Below, in pieces: positions 1 to 8,385 of a stretch of DNA of 58,714 nt. The stretch is taken from positions 96,954-155,667 of the forward strand of contig JAFSSP010000020.1 of assembly GCA_017450945.1 (NCBI GenBank), given 5' to 3'. The position numbers and the translations under genes are program-made. How positions within the stretch are numbered: the stretch's first letter is position 1; the number at the start of each line of letters is the position of its first letter. The notes beneath the pieces are model-generated. The model was not told the origin of the DNA. It saw nothing but the letters and a program-made list of their open reading frames with translations, and searched no databases. The stretch comes from Clostridia bacterium. Lineage in GTDB: Bacteria; Bacillota; Clostridia; Oscillospirales; CAG-272.

Positions 1-43
1 GCAAAGAGACAAGCTCTTCGCGCAGGCTGTTTGCAAACGACAT
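1..43 (-). CDS. whiA: Start of WhiA-type DNA-binding protein (partial)
   Basis: Only the first 14 residues lie in the window: MSFANSLREELVSL, reading off the left edge. WhiA proteins of Firmicutes characteristically open with MSFxxxxKxEL, and whiA usually lies downstream of murB in a cluster with rapZ and yvcK. Here it starts 21 bases after the murB stop, so rapZ and yvcK are not between them. A good Shine-Dalgarno (GGGAGG, about 7 bases before the ATG) supports the start. WhiA is a LAGLIDADG-fold plus helix-turn-helix protein linked to cell division and chromosome segregation. Identification rests on a short N-terminus and on neighbourhood. Confidence 0.7.
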   Translation of the reverse strand, partial: MSFANSLREELVSL

Positions 44-64
44 GGGATCCTCCCTTCTCTTTTT

Positions 65-952
65 TCAAAGAAATTCGATTTCGCATTCAAGGGAAACACC
101 GGTTTTTGCAAAAACCGTTTCCCGGATGATTTTAATTAGCTCTTTTACGTCGGAAGCTGTCGCACCCCCACGGTTGACGATAAACCCGGCGTGCTTTTCC
201 GATACCTCGGCGCCGCCGACTCTGAGGCCCTTGAGGCCGGAGTCCTCGATGAGCTTTGCGGCATAAAAACCTTGCGGACGTTTGAAAACGCTCCCCGCGC
301 TCGGATACTCGAGCGGTTGTTTCTCTTTGCGCTTCGCTAAGATCTCTTTCATCAAAGCAGAAATTTCTTCCTTTTTCCCCTTTGCCAAAGAGAACTCGGC
401 CGAGAGGATCACAAAATTTTTTCGGTCGCAAAACAGGCTGTGCCGATAGGAAAAACTGCAGTCGGCTCCGGCGATCGTTTTAACCCCGATGCCGTCGTAG
501 TAAGTCACCGAGCGGCAGAAGCTCCCAAGCTCGCCGCCAAAGGCTCCGGCATTCATATAGATCCCGCCGCCGACGCTCCCGGGAATGCCGAAAGCAAATT
601 CCAAACCGGATAGCGAGACTTCCTCTGCGGCGCGGCAAAGAGAGATCAAAGGGGTTCCAGCGTCGGCCGCAATTTGATTTTCCGAGACAGCCAGGGCTTG
701 CAGTCCTTCGGTAAAGATGAGCGGCCTGGCAAGGCCCTCGTCCGGGAAAACGAGATTGCTTCCCTTTCCGATGACGAGCGGATTTTCGTCCTTCAAAGAT
801 TCGAGGGCGCAGATCAATTCTTCGCGGTTCTTCGGAAAAACCGCAATTTTTGCGTTTCCTCCAATGCGAAAAGAAGAATGGCGGGCGAGCGGCTCGTTTT
901 GCGAGAGGGCGATCCCGCTGTTCCATAAAGCCTGCAAAAGATCTTCTCTCAC
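65..952 (-). CDS. murB: UDP-N-acetylenolpyruvoylglucosamine reductase (MurB)
   Basis: MurB is the cytoplasmic flavoenzyme that reduces UDP-GlcNAc-enolpyruvate to UDP-MurNAc with NADPH, the second committed step of peptidoglycan synthesis. The 295-residue product matches the family. It shows the N-terminal HSSFRIGG, the FAD-binding stretch VIGKGSNLVF, the core GIPGSVGGGIYMNAGAFGGE, the catalytic-region YPSAGSVFKRP and a C-terminal AGFIVN. I chose the GTG at 952 because a strong Shine-Dalgarno (GAGGGGGG) precedes it by 7 bases. The in-frame ATG at 994 lies inside the TATAAT of the likely promoter and would not be transcribed. whiA follows on the same strand. Confidence 0.95.
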   Translation of the reverse strand: MREDLLQALWNSGIALSQNEPLARHSSFRIGGNAKIAVFPKNREELICALESLKDENPLVIGKGSNLVFPDEGLARPLIFTEGLQALAVSENQIAADAGTPLISLCRAAEEVSLSGLEFAFGIPGSVGGGIYMNAGAFGGELGSFCRSVTYYDGIGVKTIAGADCSFSYRHSLFCDRKNFVILSAEFSLAKGKKEEISALMKEILAKRKEKQPLEYPSAGSVFKRPQGFYAAKLIEDSGLKGLRVGGAEVSEKHAGFIVNRGGATASDVKELIKIIRETVFAKTGVSLECEIEFL

Positions 953-992
953 ACGCGCACCCCCCCTCTTTTTGCATAATTCTTCAGTATCC

Positions 993-1021
993 ATTATACT
1001 CGCAATCGGCAAAAAATGCAA
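993..1021 (-). promoter_or_regulatory. Promoter of murB-whiA
   Basis: On the minus strand TTGCAT (1021-1016), a 17-base spacer and TATAAT (998-993) form a sigma-A-type promoter. Transcription would start near 986. That excludes the ATG at 994 and fits the GTG start at 952. Confidence 0.6.
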
Positions 1022-1064
1022 GATTCTTTTTTCAAGGCAATCAAAAAAAAGAGGCAAATTGCTC

Positions 1065-1093
1065 TTGCAAAAATAAAAAAAACGGTATATAAT
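1065..1093 (+). promoter_or_regulatory. Promoter of the coaE operon
   Basis: TTGCAA (1065-1070), 17-base spacer, TATAAT (1088-1093). Diverges from the murB promoter about 70 bases away. Transcription would start near 1100, about 44 bases before the leader ORF. Confidence 0.65.
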
Positions 1094-1143
1094 AAGATGA
1101 TATGATATATCCTTTGCAAAGTACGGAAGCCGGGAGGGAGAGC

Positions 1144-1224
1144 ATGAAACAAAAAACAAGTCAAAAAACCTGCTTTTTGCGCGTTTCCCTGCCTGCTTGC
1201 AATCCGGAGGCGATCTTATGTTAG
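1144..1224 (+). CDS. 26-residue leader ORF coupled to coaE
   Basis: An ATG preceded by a strong Shine-Dalgarno (GGGAGGG, 1132-1138) opens a 26-codon frame: MKQKTSQKTCFLRVSLPACN followed by PEAILC. Its TAG stop (1222-1224) overlaps the coaE ATG at 1218, an arrangement typical of translational coupling. The peptide has three cysteines and no recognisable domain. It may be a real short protein, a leader peptide that loads ribosomes onto coaE, or chance. The ribosome-binding site and overlap are seen; function is unknown. Confidence 0.45.
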   Translation: MKQKTSQKTCFLRVSLPACNPEAILC

Positions 1225-1820
1225 TCATTGGACTGACCGGGCCGAGCGGTGCCGGCAAGGGAGAGGTGTCTGATCTTTTTGCCTCCTTCCGCATTCCGGT
1301 CATGGACGCGGACAAGATCTACCACCAGATGCTCATTCCCCCCTCCGACTGTCTCTCTGAGATTGCCCGCCATTTTGGGCCCGGAATTCTGTTGCCGGAT
1401 GGGTCGCTCGACCGCAAAAAACTCGCATCCATTGTTTTTTCCGACCGAGCCGAGCTGGACGAGCTCAACCGCATCACGCACGCCTTTGTCATGCGAACGA
1501 TCCGCAGACGGCTGGAATATTACAAAAACGACGGCGTCCGCGCGGTGGTGCTGGACGCGCCGCAGCTCTTTGAAGCCGGAGCCGACAAAGATTGCAACAT
1601 TCTCGTCTCTGTTCTTGCCAACAAGGAGGATCGCATCCGCAGGATCGTCTCCCGCGACGGCATCACCCGAGAGGAGGCCGAACTGCGGCTCTCCTCGCAA
1701 AAAAGCGACGCTTTTTTCAGGGCCAACTCCGACTACGTCATTGAAAACAACGGAAAGCTCGAGGAGCTATTGCCGGCAGTCAAAAAGATCCTCACCGAAA
1801 CGGGGGCTTTGCCCTTATGA
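1218..1820 (+). CDS. coaE: Dephospho-CoA kinase (CoaE)
   Basis: CoaE phosphorylates the 3'-OH of the ribose of dephospho-CoA, the last step of coenzyme A synthesis, in the cytoplasm. The 200-residue product has an N-terminal P-loop GPSGAGKG within LVIGLTGPSGAGKG, the family motif MDADKIYHQML near residue 33, and VVLDAPQLFEAG near residue 112. The ATG at 1218 has a Shine-Dalgarno CCGGAGG 7 bases upstream; an upstream TTG at 1197 has no such support. The stop overlaps the next gene by 4 bases. CoaE is more often next to polA, which is not here. Confidence 0.95.
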   Translation: MLVIGLTGPSGAGKGEVSDLFASFRIPVMDADKIYHQMLIPPSDCLSEIARHFGPGILLPDGSLDRKKLASIVFSDRAELDELNRITHAFVMRTIRRRLEYYKNDGVRAVVLDAPQLFEAGADKDCNILVSVLANKEDRIRRIVSRDGITREEAELRLSSQKSDAFFRANSDYVIENNGKLEELLPAVKKILTETGALPL

Positions 1821-2392
1821 AATTTTTCAACGCAAAACGGATCGGGATTTTTCTTGCCATTCTTATCGGCTCGCTGATCTTCGGCGCAATCTTTGACGCG
1901 GTCATGACGGCAAAAGAAAAAAAGAACTATCCGATGGATCCCCGCTATGCCGAGTATGTCACGGCGGCCTCCGGGGAATTCGGGATCCCCGAGGCGGCGA
2001 TCTGGGCCGTTTGTCGTGAAGAGAGCGGTTTTTCTTCGGGGCTTCGGTCGGCGGACGGAAAAATCGGACTTATGCAGATCTCTCCCGAGATTTTTACCTT
2101 TGTTTCCACAAAGCTGCTCGAAACCTCTTATGAGACCGGCATGCTCTACGATCCCGCAACCAATCTGCGCGTCGGCACGGCCTATCTCGCTTATCTTTAC
2201 GAACGCTACGGCGTCTGGAAAACGGTGTTCGCCGCCTACACGGCCGGGACCGAGCAGGTGGATACCTGGTTGGGAAACAAAAAATACGTCACCTCCACCG
2301 GGGAACTCCGCCGTCTTCCCTCCTCTGTTTCCTCTTATGTCAAACGGCTCGACAAAGCCTTATCGCTCTATCAAAAACTTTACAATCGCTGA
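1817..2392 (+). CDS. Membrane-anchored lytic transglycosylase (SLT domain)
   Basis: 191 residues. A signal-anchor helix (about residues 9-29, GIFLAILIGSLIFGAIF) places the rest outside the membrane. The remainder is a single SLT-type lysozyme-like domain, with the catalytic-Glu region VCREESGF, then GLMQISPE and AYLAYLYERYG. Such enzymes cleave the MurNAc-GlcNAc bond of peptidoglycan to give 1,6-anhydro ends. It overlaps coaE by 4 bases (ATGA), so is translationally coupled to it. Tandem coaE and SLT genes are familiar in Clostridia. The exact role (wall turnover or assembly of a wall-spanning machine) cannot be read from sequence. Confidence 0.9.
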   Translation: MKFFNAKRIGIFLAILIGSLIFGAIFDAVMTAKEKKNYPMDPRYAEYVTAASGEFGIPEAAIWAVCREESGFSSGLRSADGKIGLMQISPEIFTFVSTKLLETSYETGMLYDPATNLRVGTAYLAYLYERYGVWKTVFAAYTAGTEQVDTWLGNKKYVTSTGELRRLPSSVSSYVKRLDKALSLYQKLYNR

Positions 2393-2409
2393 AAAAGGAG
2401 ATTTTTACC

Positions 2410-3780
2410 ATGGAACAAAAGTATCCCTTCGTTTACGAAAAAAAGTCGGTTTATGAAAAGGCCGGCAAAGAGGTCGTCGACGCGGCCTACGCTTATGCGG
2501 AACCCTACAAAGCCTTTCTCGATCGCGCCAAGACCGAGCGCGAGGCTGTCCGCGAGGGCGTAAAACTCGCAAAGGCGGCCGGATATAAGCCCTACGCCTT
2601 CGGTGACAAAATGAAAGCCGGAGACAAATTCTACTATGTCAACCGCGACAAAAACCTCTTCCTCTTCAAGATCGGTACCGAACCGATCAACGAGGGCATT
2701 CGCATCACCGGCGCGCACATCGACTCGCCCCGCATCGATCTCAAGCAGGTGCCTGTCTATGAGGACACCGGACTTTGCTATTTCAAAACCCACTACTACG
2801 GCGGCATCCGCAAATACCAGTGGCTCGCCATGCCGCTCTCGCTGCACGGCGTGGTCGTCAAAGCAAACGGTGAAAAGGTAGAGCTCTCTCTCGGCGAAAA
2901 GCCCGAGGATCCGATCCTCTACATCACCGACCTGCTCCCCCACCTCGATCGCGGCGACAAAAAGGCCAGCGAACTCGCACCCGGTGAAAAACTCAACGTA
3001 GTGATCGGTTCCAAGCCGCTCGACGGCGAGGAAAAGGACGCCGTCAAGCTCGGCGTGCTCAAACTCCTTTATGAGACCTACGGCATTACCGAAGAGGACT
3101 TCCTTTCGGCCGAGCTTTGCCTCGTTCCCGCCGAAAAGGCAAGAGACGTCGGCTTTGACCGCTCGCTCATCAGCGCCTACGGTCACGACGACCGTTGCTG
3201 CGCGTATCCCTCCATTACCGCAATGATCGACGCCGACGAAAAGAAGCACACCACCATGTGCATTCTCATCGATAAAGAAGAGACCGGAAGCGACGGCGTG
3301 ACCGGCATGCAGAGCGAACTCTTTATGGATCTTGTCTGCGAGATCGCAAAGGCCCTCGGCGGCAACGAAGCCGTGGTTCGCGCCAACTCCAAGTGCCTCT
3401 CGAGCGACGTGACCGCCATCTTTGACCCGGATTATCCCGAAGTCTTTGAAAAGCGCAACGCCGCCATCGTCGGTTGCGGCGTCGGCATCTGCAAATTCAC
3501 CGGAGCACGCGGCAAAAGCGGCACCTCGGACGCAAGCGCAGAGCTGGTCGGCTGGGTTCGCAAATGTCTGAACGACGCGGGCGTGGTCTTCCAGACCGCA
3601 GAGCTCGGCAAGGTCGATATCGGCGGCGGCGGAACGATCGCCAAATACATGGCCAACCGCAACATCGATACGCTTGACGTCGGCGTCGGCGTCCTCTCGA
3701 TGCACGCGCCCTACGAGCTGATCTCCAAGGTCGATCTCTACGAAGCCTATCGCGCTTTCCGCGCCTTCTATAACTTCTGA
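2410..3780 (+). CDS. M18 family metallo-aminopeptidase
   Basis: A 456-residue cytosolic zinc aminopeptidase of family M18 (aspartyl aminopeptidase/aminopeptidase I type), which removes N-terminal residues from peptides. Metal-ligand and catalytic regions are visible: ITGAHIDSPRIDLK near residue 98, the Glu-rich LIDKEETGSDGVTG near residue 290, and YGHDDRCCAYPS. The C-terminal SMHAPYELISKVDLYEAYRA carries the final metal His. No signal peptide. Shine-Dalgarno AAGGAG lies 8-10 bases before the ATG. The TGA overlaps the prfA ATG (TGATG). Which N-terminal residue is preferred cannot be told. Confidence 0.93.
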   Translation: MEQKYPFVYEKKSVYEKAGKEVVDAAYAYAEPYKAFLDRAKTEREAVREGVKLAKAAGYKPYAFGDKMKAGDKFYYVNRDKNLFLFKIGTEPINEGIRITGAHIDSPRIDLKQVPVYEDTGLCYFKTHYYGGIRKYQWLAMPLSLHGVVVKANGEKVELSLGEKPEDPILYITDLLPHLDRGDKKASELAPGEKLNVVIGSKPLDGEEKDAVKLGVLKLLYETYGITEEDFLSAELCLVPAEKARDVGFDRSLISAYGHDDRCCAYPSITAMIDADEKKHTTMCILIDKEETGSDGVTGMQSELFMDLVCEIAKALGGNEAVVRANSKCLSSDVTAIFDPDYPEVFEKRNAAIVGCGVGICKFTGARGKSGTSDASAELVGWVRKCLNDAGVVFQTAELGKVDIGGGGTIAKYMANRNIDTLDVGVGVLSMHAPYELISKVDLYEAYRAFRAFYNF

Positions 3781-4856
3781 TGTTGGAAAAACTCCGCGAA
3801 ATCGAAGAGAGCTACGAAAGCCTCGAAGCCTCTCTCGGAAATCCGGATCTCGCCTCCGATCCCAAGCGCTATGCGGCGCTGATGAAGGAATATCGGCGCC
3901 TGACACCTGTCGTGGAGGCTTATCGCGCTTATTCTGCGGCAAAAGAACGGGAAAAAGAGGCAGAGACACTTCTTTCCGACTCGGCTGATCCCGATTTTCG
4001 CGCACTTGCCGCCGAGGAAGCCCTCTCTGCAAAAGAGGAGGCCGCATCCCTTTTGGAAAAGCTCAAGCTGTTGCTTCTTCCAAAAGACCCGAACGACGAC
4101 AAGAACGTCATGCTCGAGATCCGCGCGGGAGCCGGCGGCGAAGAAGCCGCGCTCTTCTGCCGCGACCTTTACCGAATGTACTCCATGTATGCCGCAAATG
4201 CGGGATTTACCATGTCGGTTCTGAGCAAGAACCAGACCGAGCTCGGCGGCTACAAGGAACTCATTTTGCAGGTGTCGGGCGAGGGCGCCTATTCGCGTTT
4301 CAAATACGAGAGCGGCGTTCACAGAGTCCAGCGCGTGCCCGAGACCGAGTCGCAGGGGCGCATCCAGACCTCTACCGTCACGGTGGCGGTGCTTCCCGAG
4401 GCCGAAGAAGTTTCGGTTGAGATTAACCCCGCCGACCTCGTCTTTGAATCCTGCAAATCGAGCGGCGCGGGCGGTCAGCACATCAACAAAACCGAGTCGG
4501 CCGTGCGGCTGACGCACAAACCGACCGGAATTGTGGTCGAGTGTCAGGAGGAGCGCAGTCAGCTTCAGAACAAGGAAAAGGCGCTGACCATGCTCCGCAC
4601 GATCCTCTACGACCGCATGCAAAAAGAGCAGAATGATCGCATCACTTCCGACCGCCGCCGTCAGGTCGGCACCGGCGACCGGAGCGAGAAGATCCGCACC
4701 TACAACTATCCGCAAAGCCGCGTCACCGATCACCGTATCGGTCTTACCCTCCACTCGCTCGACGCCTTTCTCAACGGAGACATCGGCGGCATGATCGACG
4801 CGCTCGCAACCGCCGAAAATGCCGAAAAACTCAAAGAATCCAATCAAAACTCTTGA
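3780..4856 (+). CDS. prfA: Peptide chain release factor 1
   Basis: RF1 recognises UAA and UAG stop codons and triggers peptidyl-tRNA hydrolysis. The 358-residue length is typical. The stop-reading P-x-T element appears as VPETES, as in Bacillus RF1. The catalytic GGQ is in GAGGQHINKTESAVRL near residue 230, and the class-I hallmark GAGGEEAALFCRDLYRMY near residue 117. It begins within the stop of the aminopeptidase gene. The usual partner prmC, which methylates the GGQ glutamine, is not adjacent; a Sua5 gene takes that place. Confidence 0.97.
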   Translation: MLEKLREIEESYESLEASLGNPDLASDPKRYAALMKEYRRLTPVVEAYRAYSAAKEREKEAETLLSDSADPDFRALAAEEALSAKEEAASLLEKLKLLLLPKDPNDDKNVMLEIRAGAGGEEAALFCRDLYRMYSMYAANAGFTMSVLSKNQTELGGYKELILQVSGEGAYSRFKYESGVHRVQRVPETESQGRIQTSTVTVAVLPEAEEVSVEINPADLVFESCKSSGAGGQHINKTESAVRLTHKPTGIVVECQEERSQLQNKEKALTMLRTILYDRMQKEQNDRITSDRRRQVGTGDRSEKIRTYNYPQSRVTDHRIGLTLHSLDAFLNGDIGGMIDALATAENAEKLKESNQNS

Positions 4857-4876
4857 TTTTTCCAAAAGGAATTGAC

Positions 4877-5911
4877 ATGACCGAATTTGTAACCATTCGG
4901 AATCTTGAAGGCTCGGAAGCAGATCTATGCCGTGCGGCAGAAATTTTGCGCGCAGGCGGCCTTGTGGTCTTCCCCACCGAGACGGTTTACGGACTTGGCG
5001 GCGACGCGAGAAACGAGTCCTCGGCAAAAAAGATCTACGCGGCAAAGGGACGCCCTTCGGACAACCCGCTCATCATTCACGTGGCAAAGCCCGAAGACGC
5101 CGAACCCTACGCCGTGACCTGCGACCTCTACTACAGGCTCGCAAAGGCCTTCTTACCCGGCCCTTTGACGATGATCCTGCCAAAAAAGGATCCCATTCCG
5201 CTCGCCACGACAGGAGGTCTTGACTCGGTGGCAGTCCGTTGCCCCTCGCACCCGGTCGCGCACAGGCTTTTAGAACTTTGCGGCTTCCCGGTCGCGGCCC
5301 CCTCGGCCAACCGTTCGGGCAGCCCCTCCCCCACTTGCGCCGCCCACGCAAAAGCCGATCTTGACGGCAGAGTTGATATGATCCTCGACGGCGGCGACTG
5401 CGAGATCGGGCTGGAATCCACGATCGTCAAGATCGACGGAGACACGCTGACGCTTCTGCGCCCCGGCGCGATCACGCCGGATGCGCTCTCGCTTGTCTGT
5501 AAAGAGGTCAACATTGCAGACTCGGTGCTGGGACAACTGAAAGAGGGCGAGCGCGTGCTCTCGCCCGGTATGAAGTACCGCCACTACGCGCCGGCCTCCC
5601 CGGTGATATTGCTCGACGGAGCGCCGGACGCCGTTTTGCGTTTTCTGCAATCCGAGCAAAAAAAGAAGCCCTGCGCCATCCTCTGTTATGACGAAGAGCT
5701 TCCTGTCCTGAAAAATGAACGGCTTTTCCCGGTCGGTGCAAGAGACGACCTTGCCGCACAGGCAAAGATCCTCTTCCATGCGCTGAGAGATGCCGACGCC
5801 GTCGGAGCCGAGATCATTTATGCACACCTGCCCCCAAAAGAAGGGCTTGGGCTTGCGCTTTACAATCGCATGATCCGTGCGGCGGCGCATACCGTCCGCA
5901 CCATTGAATAG
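4877..5911 (+). CDS. L-threonylcarbamoyladenylate synthase (Sua5/YwlC type)
   Basis: Makes threonylcarbamoyl-AMP from threonine, bicarbonate and ATP, the first step of the t6A37 modification of ANN-decoding tRNAs. The product has 344 residues. The N-terminal YrdC domain shows VVFPTETVYGLGGDA, KGRPSDNPLIIH and LLPGAITP-like segments. The C-terminal Sua5 domain follows the linker SPGMKYRHYAP near residue 225. I use the ATG at 4877, which has AAAAGGA upstream, over the TTG at 4853 overlapping prfA. The two-domain form marks Sua5 rather than the short TsaC. Location beside prfA gives a translation-fidelity cluster. Confidence 0.93.
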   Translation: MTEFVTIRNLEGSEADLCRAAEILRAGGLVVFPTETVYGLGGDARNESSAKKIYAAKGRPSDNPLIIHVAKPEDAEPYAVTCDLYYRLAKAFLPGPLTMILPKKDPIPLATTGGLDSVAVRCPSHPVAHRLLELCGFPVAAPSANRSGSPSPTCAAHAKADLDGRVDMILDGGDCEIGLESTIVKIDGDTLTLLRPGAITPDALSLVCKEVNIADSVLGQLKEGERVLSPGMKYRHYAPASPVILLDGAPDAVLRFLQSEQKKKPCAILCYDEELPVLKNERLFPVGARDDLAAQAKILFHALRDADAVGAEIIYAHLPPKEGLGLALYNRMIRAAAHTVRTIE

Positions 5912-5934
5912 AACCGAAAGGAATTTTCATTCCC

Positions 5935-8136
5935 ATGGCCAAAAAAGCAAAGACAGAAAAGAAAGAAATCGTCTACGCACCCATCGTTTACCAGCCGATC
6001 ACCGAAACCATCGAAAAAAACTACATGCCCTACGTCATGAGCGTCATCATCTCGCGTGCCATCCCCGAGATCGACGGCCTCAAACCGGCGCACCGCAAGC
6101 TCCTTTATACCATGTACAAAATGGGACTTCTCACCGGCGGCAGAACCAAGAGCGCCAACATCGTGGGACAAACCATGAAGCTCAACCCGCACGGCGACGC
6201 TTCGATTTACGACACCATGGTTCGTCTGACAAGAGGCAACGCGACGCTCCTCCACCCCCTGGTGGATTCCAAAGGCTCGTTTGGCAAACAGTATTCGAGC
6301 AGCATGCAGTGCGCCGCCTCGCGTTACACCGAATGCAAGCTCGACCCGATCTGCGAAGAGCTCTTCCGCGGGATCGACAAGGACGCGGTCGACATGGTCG
6401 ATAACTACGACAATACCCTAAAAGAGCCGGTGCTTCTGCCCACGCGTTTTCCGAACGTGCTGGTCATGCCCAACTCGGGCATTGCCGTCGGCATGGCATC
6501 AAACATTTGTTCCTTCAATTTGGGCGAGATCTGCGACGGAACCATCGCGCTCCTTCGCAAACCGAATCTGCCGGTCGAAAAACTCATGGAGCTGATCAAA
6601 GCGCCCGATTTTTCGGGCGGCGGCAGTATCATCTACGAAGAGGAGCAGATGCGTCAGATCTTCACCACAGGCGTGGGCTCGATCAAACTGCGCGCCCGTT
6701 ACCACTACGACAAAGAACACAACGCCATCGACATCACACAGATCCCCTACTCCACCTACGTCGAGACCATCATCGCCCGGCTGGACGTGCTCTACAAGGC
6801 CGGCAAACTCAAGGAAGTCTCGGACTACCGGGATCTGACCGACCTCGGCGGCCTCAAGCTTTCGATCGACCTGCGCCGCGGTGTGGATCCCGACAAGTTC
6901 ATGACCAAGCTCTATTCGCTCACGCCTCTGCAGGACTCCTTCAAGTGCAACTTCAACGTGCTCATCGATTCGGTCCCGCGCACCATGGGCGTCTATGAGA
7001 TCTTACAGGAATGGATCCGCTTCCGCCTTCAGTGCTTCGTGCGCGAGATGCGCTTTGACCTCAAAAAGAAGGAAGAAAAGCTCCACCTGCTCATGGGACT
7101 TGGAAAGATTCTTCTTGACATCGATAAGGCCATCCGCATCATCCGCGGAACCGAGGAGGATTCCGAAGTGATTCCGCGACTCATGAAGGGCTTTGACATT
7201 GACGAGATCCAGGCAAACTACATTGCCGAGATCAAGCTCCGCAACCTCAACCACCGCTATATTCAGGATCGGATCCAGGAAATGGAAGATCTGCAAAAGG
7301 ATATCGAGCGGATGCGGGGGATCCTTGCCGACGAGCTCAAGCAAAAGGCCGCCATCGTCGAAGAGCTGACCGAGATCAAGAAAAAATACGGACAGCCCCG
7401 CCGCTCGCAGATCCTCTCTGCCGATAGCATTACCGCCTACAAAGAGGAAGAGCACATCGAAAACTACAACGCAAGATTCGTCCTGACCAAAGAGGGCTAT
7501 TTCAAAAAGATCACTTTCCTGTCGCTGCGCGGCAACGACGAGCAAAAGTACAAGGAAGGCGACGACGTGCTTTCGATCCTGGACGGTGAAAACAAGGACA
7601 ACCTCATTTTCATCACCGACCACAGGCAACTCTACCGCGCAAAGGCCGACGATTTTGAAACCACCAAGGCCTCGGCGCTCGGCGAATACCTGCCGGTCAA
7701 GCTCAAAATGGACGCCGACGAAAAACCGGTGTTCATGGCGATCCAGAACAGCTATCCGCAAAAAGACCACTTCATTTTTCTGTTTGCAAACGGAAAAGGC
7801 ATCAAGGTTTCGGCCTCTCAATACGAAACCACAGGCCCTCGCCGCAAGCTGACCAATATCTATTCCAAGTCTTCCGAGATCGTCGCGGTCTTCTACGAAA
7901 CAAAGGAACCGTTTGACATTCTCTTGACCTCATCGGATAAGCGGGCGATCCTCATCAAGTCCTCGCTTATTCCCGAGGCGGCAACCAGAACCTCGGGCGG
8001 CTCTACCCTGCTTTCGCTCAAAAAAGGCCACAAGCTGGTCCGCGCCACAAAAGATGTGGAAAATTTACCAGACGGCGGCAAAGGGCTGCGCAAAATCAAA
8101 GTCCCTGCCCCCGGCGTTCCGTTATCTATGAAATAA
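5935..8136 (+). CDS. Type II topoisomerase subunit A (ParC/GyrA-like)
   Basis: The DNA-breaking subunit of a gyrase/topoisomerase IV-like enzyme, 733 residues. It has the N-terminal winged-helix/tower region, with RAIPEIDGLKPAHRKLLYTM and the catalytic tyrosine Tyr131 in AASRYTE. A coiled stalk lies around residues 430-480, and a beta-propeller-like C-terminal region with degenerate blades runs from about 495. It is shorter than housekeeping GyrA and resembles the extra ParC-like A subunit common in Clostridia. The segment NPHGDASIYDTM has Ala where E. coli GyrA has Ser83. No B subunit lies beside it, so the ATPase partner must be elsewhere. Supercoiling versus decatenation cannot be assigned. 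Confidence 0.88.
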   Translation: MAKKAKTEKKEIVYAPIVYQPITETIEKNYMPYVMSVIISRAIPEIDGLKPAHRKLLYTMYKMGLLTGGRTKSANIVGQTMKLNPHGDASIYDTMVRLTRGNATLLHPLVDSKGSFGKQYSSSMQCAASRYTECKLDPICEELFRGIDKDAVDMVDNYDNTLKEPVLLPTRFPNVLVMPNSGIAVGMASNICSFNLGEICDGTIALLRKPNLPVEKLMELIKAPDFSGGGSIIYEEEQMRQIFTTGVGSIKLRARYHYDKEHNAIDITQIPYSTYVETIIARLDVLYKAGKLKEVSDYRDLTDLGGLKLSIDLRRGVDPDKFMTKLYSLTPLQDSFKCNFNVLIDSVPRTMGVYEILQEWIRFRLQCFVREMRFDLKKKEEKLHLLMGLGKILLDIDKAIRIIRGTEEDSEVIPRLMKGFDIDEIQANYIAEIKLRNLNHRYIQDRIQEMEDLQKDIERMRGILADELKQKAAIVEELTEIKKKYGQPRRSQILSADSITAYKEEEHIENYNARFVLTKEGYFKKITFLSLRGNDEQKYKEGDDVLSILDGENKDNLIFITDHRQLYRAKADDFETTKASALGEYLPVKLKMDADEKPVFMAIQNSYPQKDHFIFLFANGKGIKVSASQYETTGPRRKLTNIYSKSSEIVAVFYETKEPFDILLTSSDKRAILIKSSLIPEAATRTSGGSTLLSLKKGHKLVRATKDVENLPDGGKGLRKIKVPAPGVPLSMK

Positions 8137-8157
8137 AGAGAAAGGAGAACACACAAA

Positions 8158-8286
8158 ATGGCTAAAAAAGAGAACAAACACCGCTATCCTGCGGCAGTCC
8201 GCATCTTCTGCATCGTTCTTGCGGTACTGGTTACCGGATCGGCACTGACCTTCATTGGTTTGCTGATCAGCGGTCTGATTAAATAA
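8158..8286 (+). CDS. 42-residue single-span membrane peptide
   Basis: A short frame with a strong Shine-Dalgarno (AAAGGAG, about 9 bases before ATG) starting 21 bases after the topoisomerase stop. The N-terminus is basic (MAKKENKHRYPAAVR). A hydrophobic helix (about residues 15-40: IFCIVLAVLVTGSALTFIG and beyond) reaches the C-terminal Lys. It looks like a small membrane protein with its N-terminus inside. It is the last gene of the operon, 6 bases before a strong terminator. No family is recognised. The ribosome-binding site, clean membrane profile and position favour a real gene. Confidence 0.7.
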   Translation: MAKKENKHRYPAAVRIFCIVLAVLVTGSALTFIGLLISGLIK

Positions 8287-8292
8287 AAGAAC

Positions 8293-8320
8293 GCCGGGTT
8301 TTCACCCGGCTTTCTTTTTT
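8293..8320 (+). terminator. Terminator of the coaE-topoisomerase operon
   Basis: Perfect 7-bp stem GCCGGGT/ACCCGGC with a TTTC loop (8293-8310), followed by TTTCTTTTTT. Confidence 0.9.
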
Positions 8321-8330
8321 GTAAAAATGA

Positions 8331-8355
8331 AGGGCGCCTGAAGGCGCCCTTTTTT
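8331..8355. terminator. Second, possibly bidirectional terminator
   Basis: Perfect palindromic stem AGGGCGCC/GGCGCCCT with a TGAA loop (8331-8350). It has a T-run on the plus side and a T-rich tract on the minus side. It backs up the preceding terminator and probably ends the convergent gene at 8386. Confidence 0.75.
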
Positions 8356-8385
8356 GCAGAGGGATTCTCTCCTTGCTACATTTGA

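Noticed and set aside
953..994. ATG start of murB at 994
   Set aside because: It lies inside the TATAAT of the likely promoter and has no ribosome site. The GTG at 952 has a strong one and gives a family-typical N-terminus.
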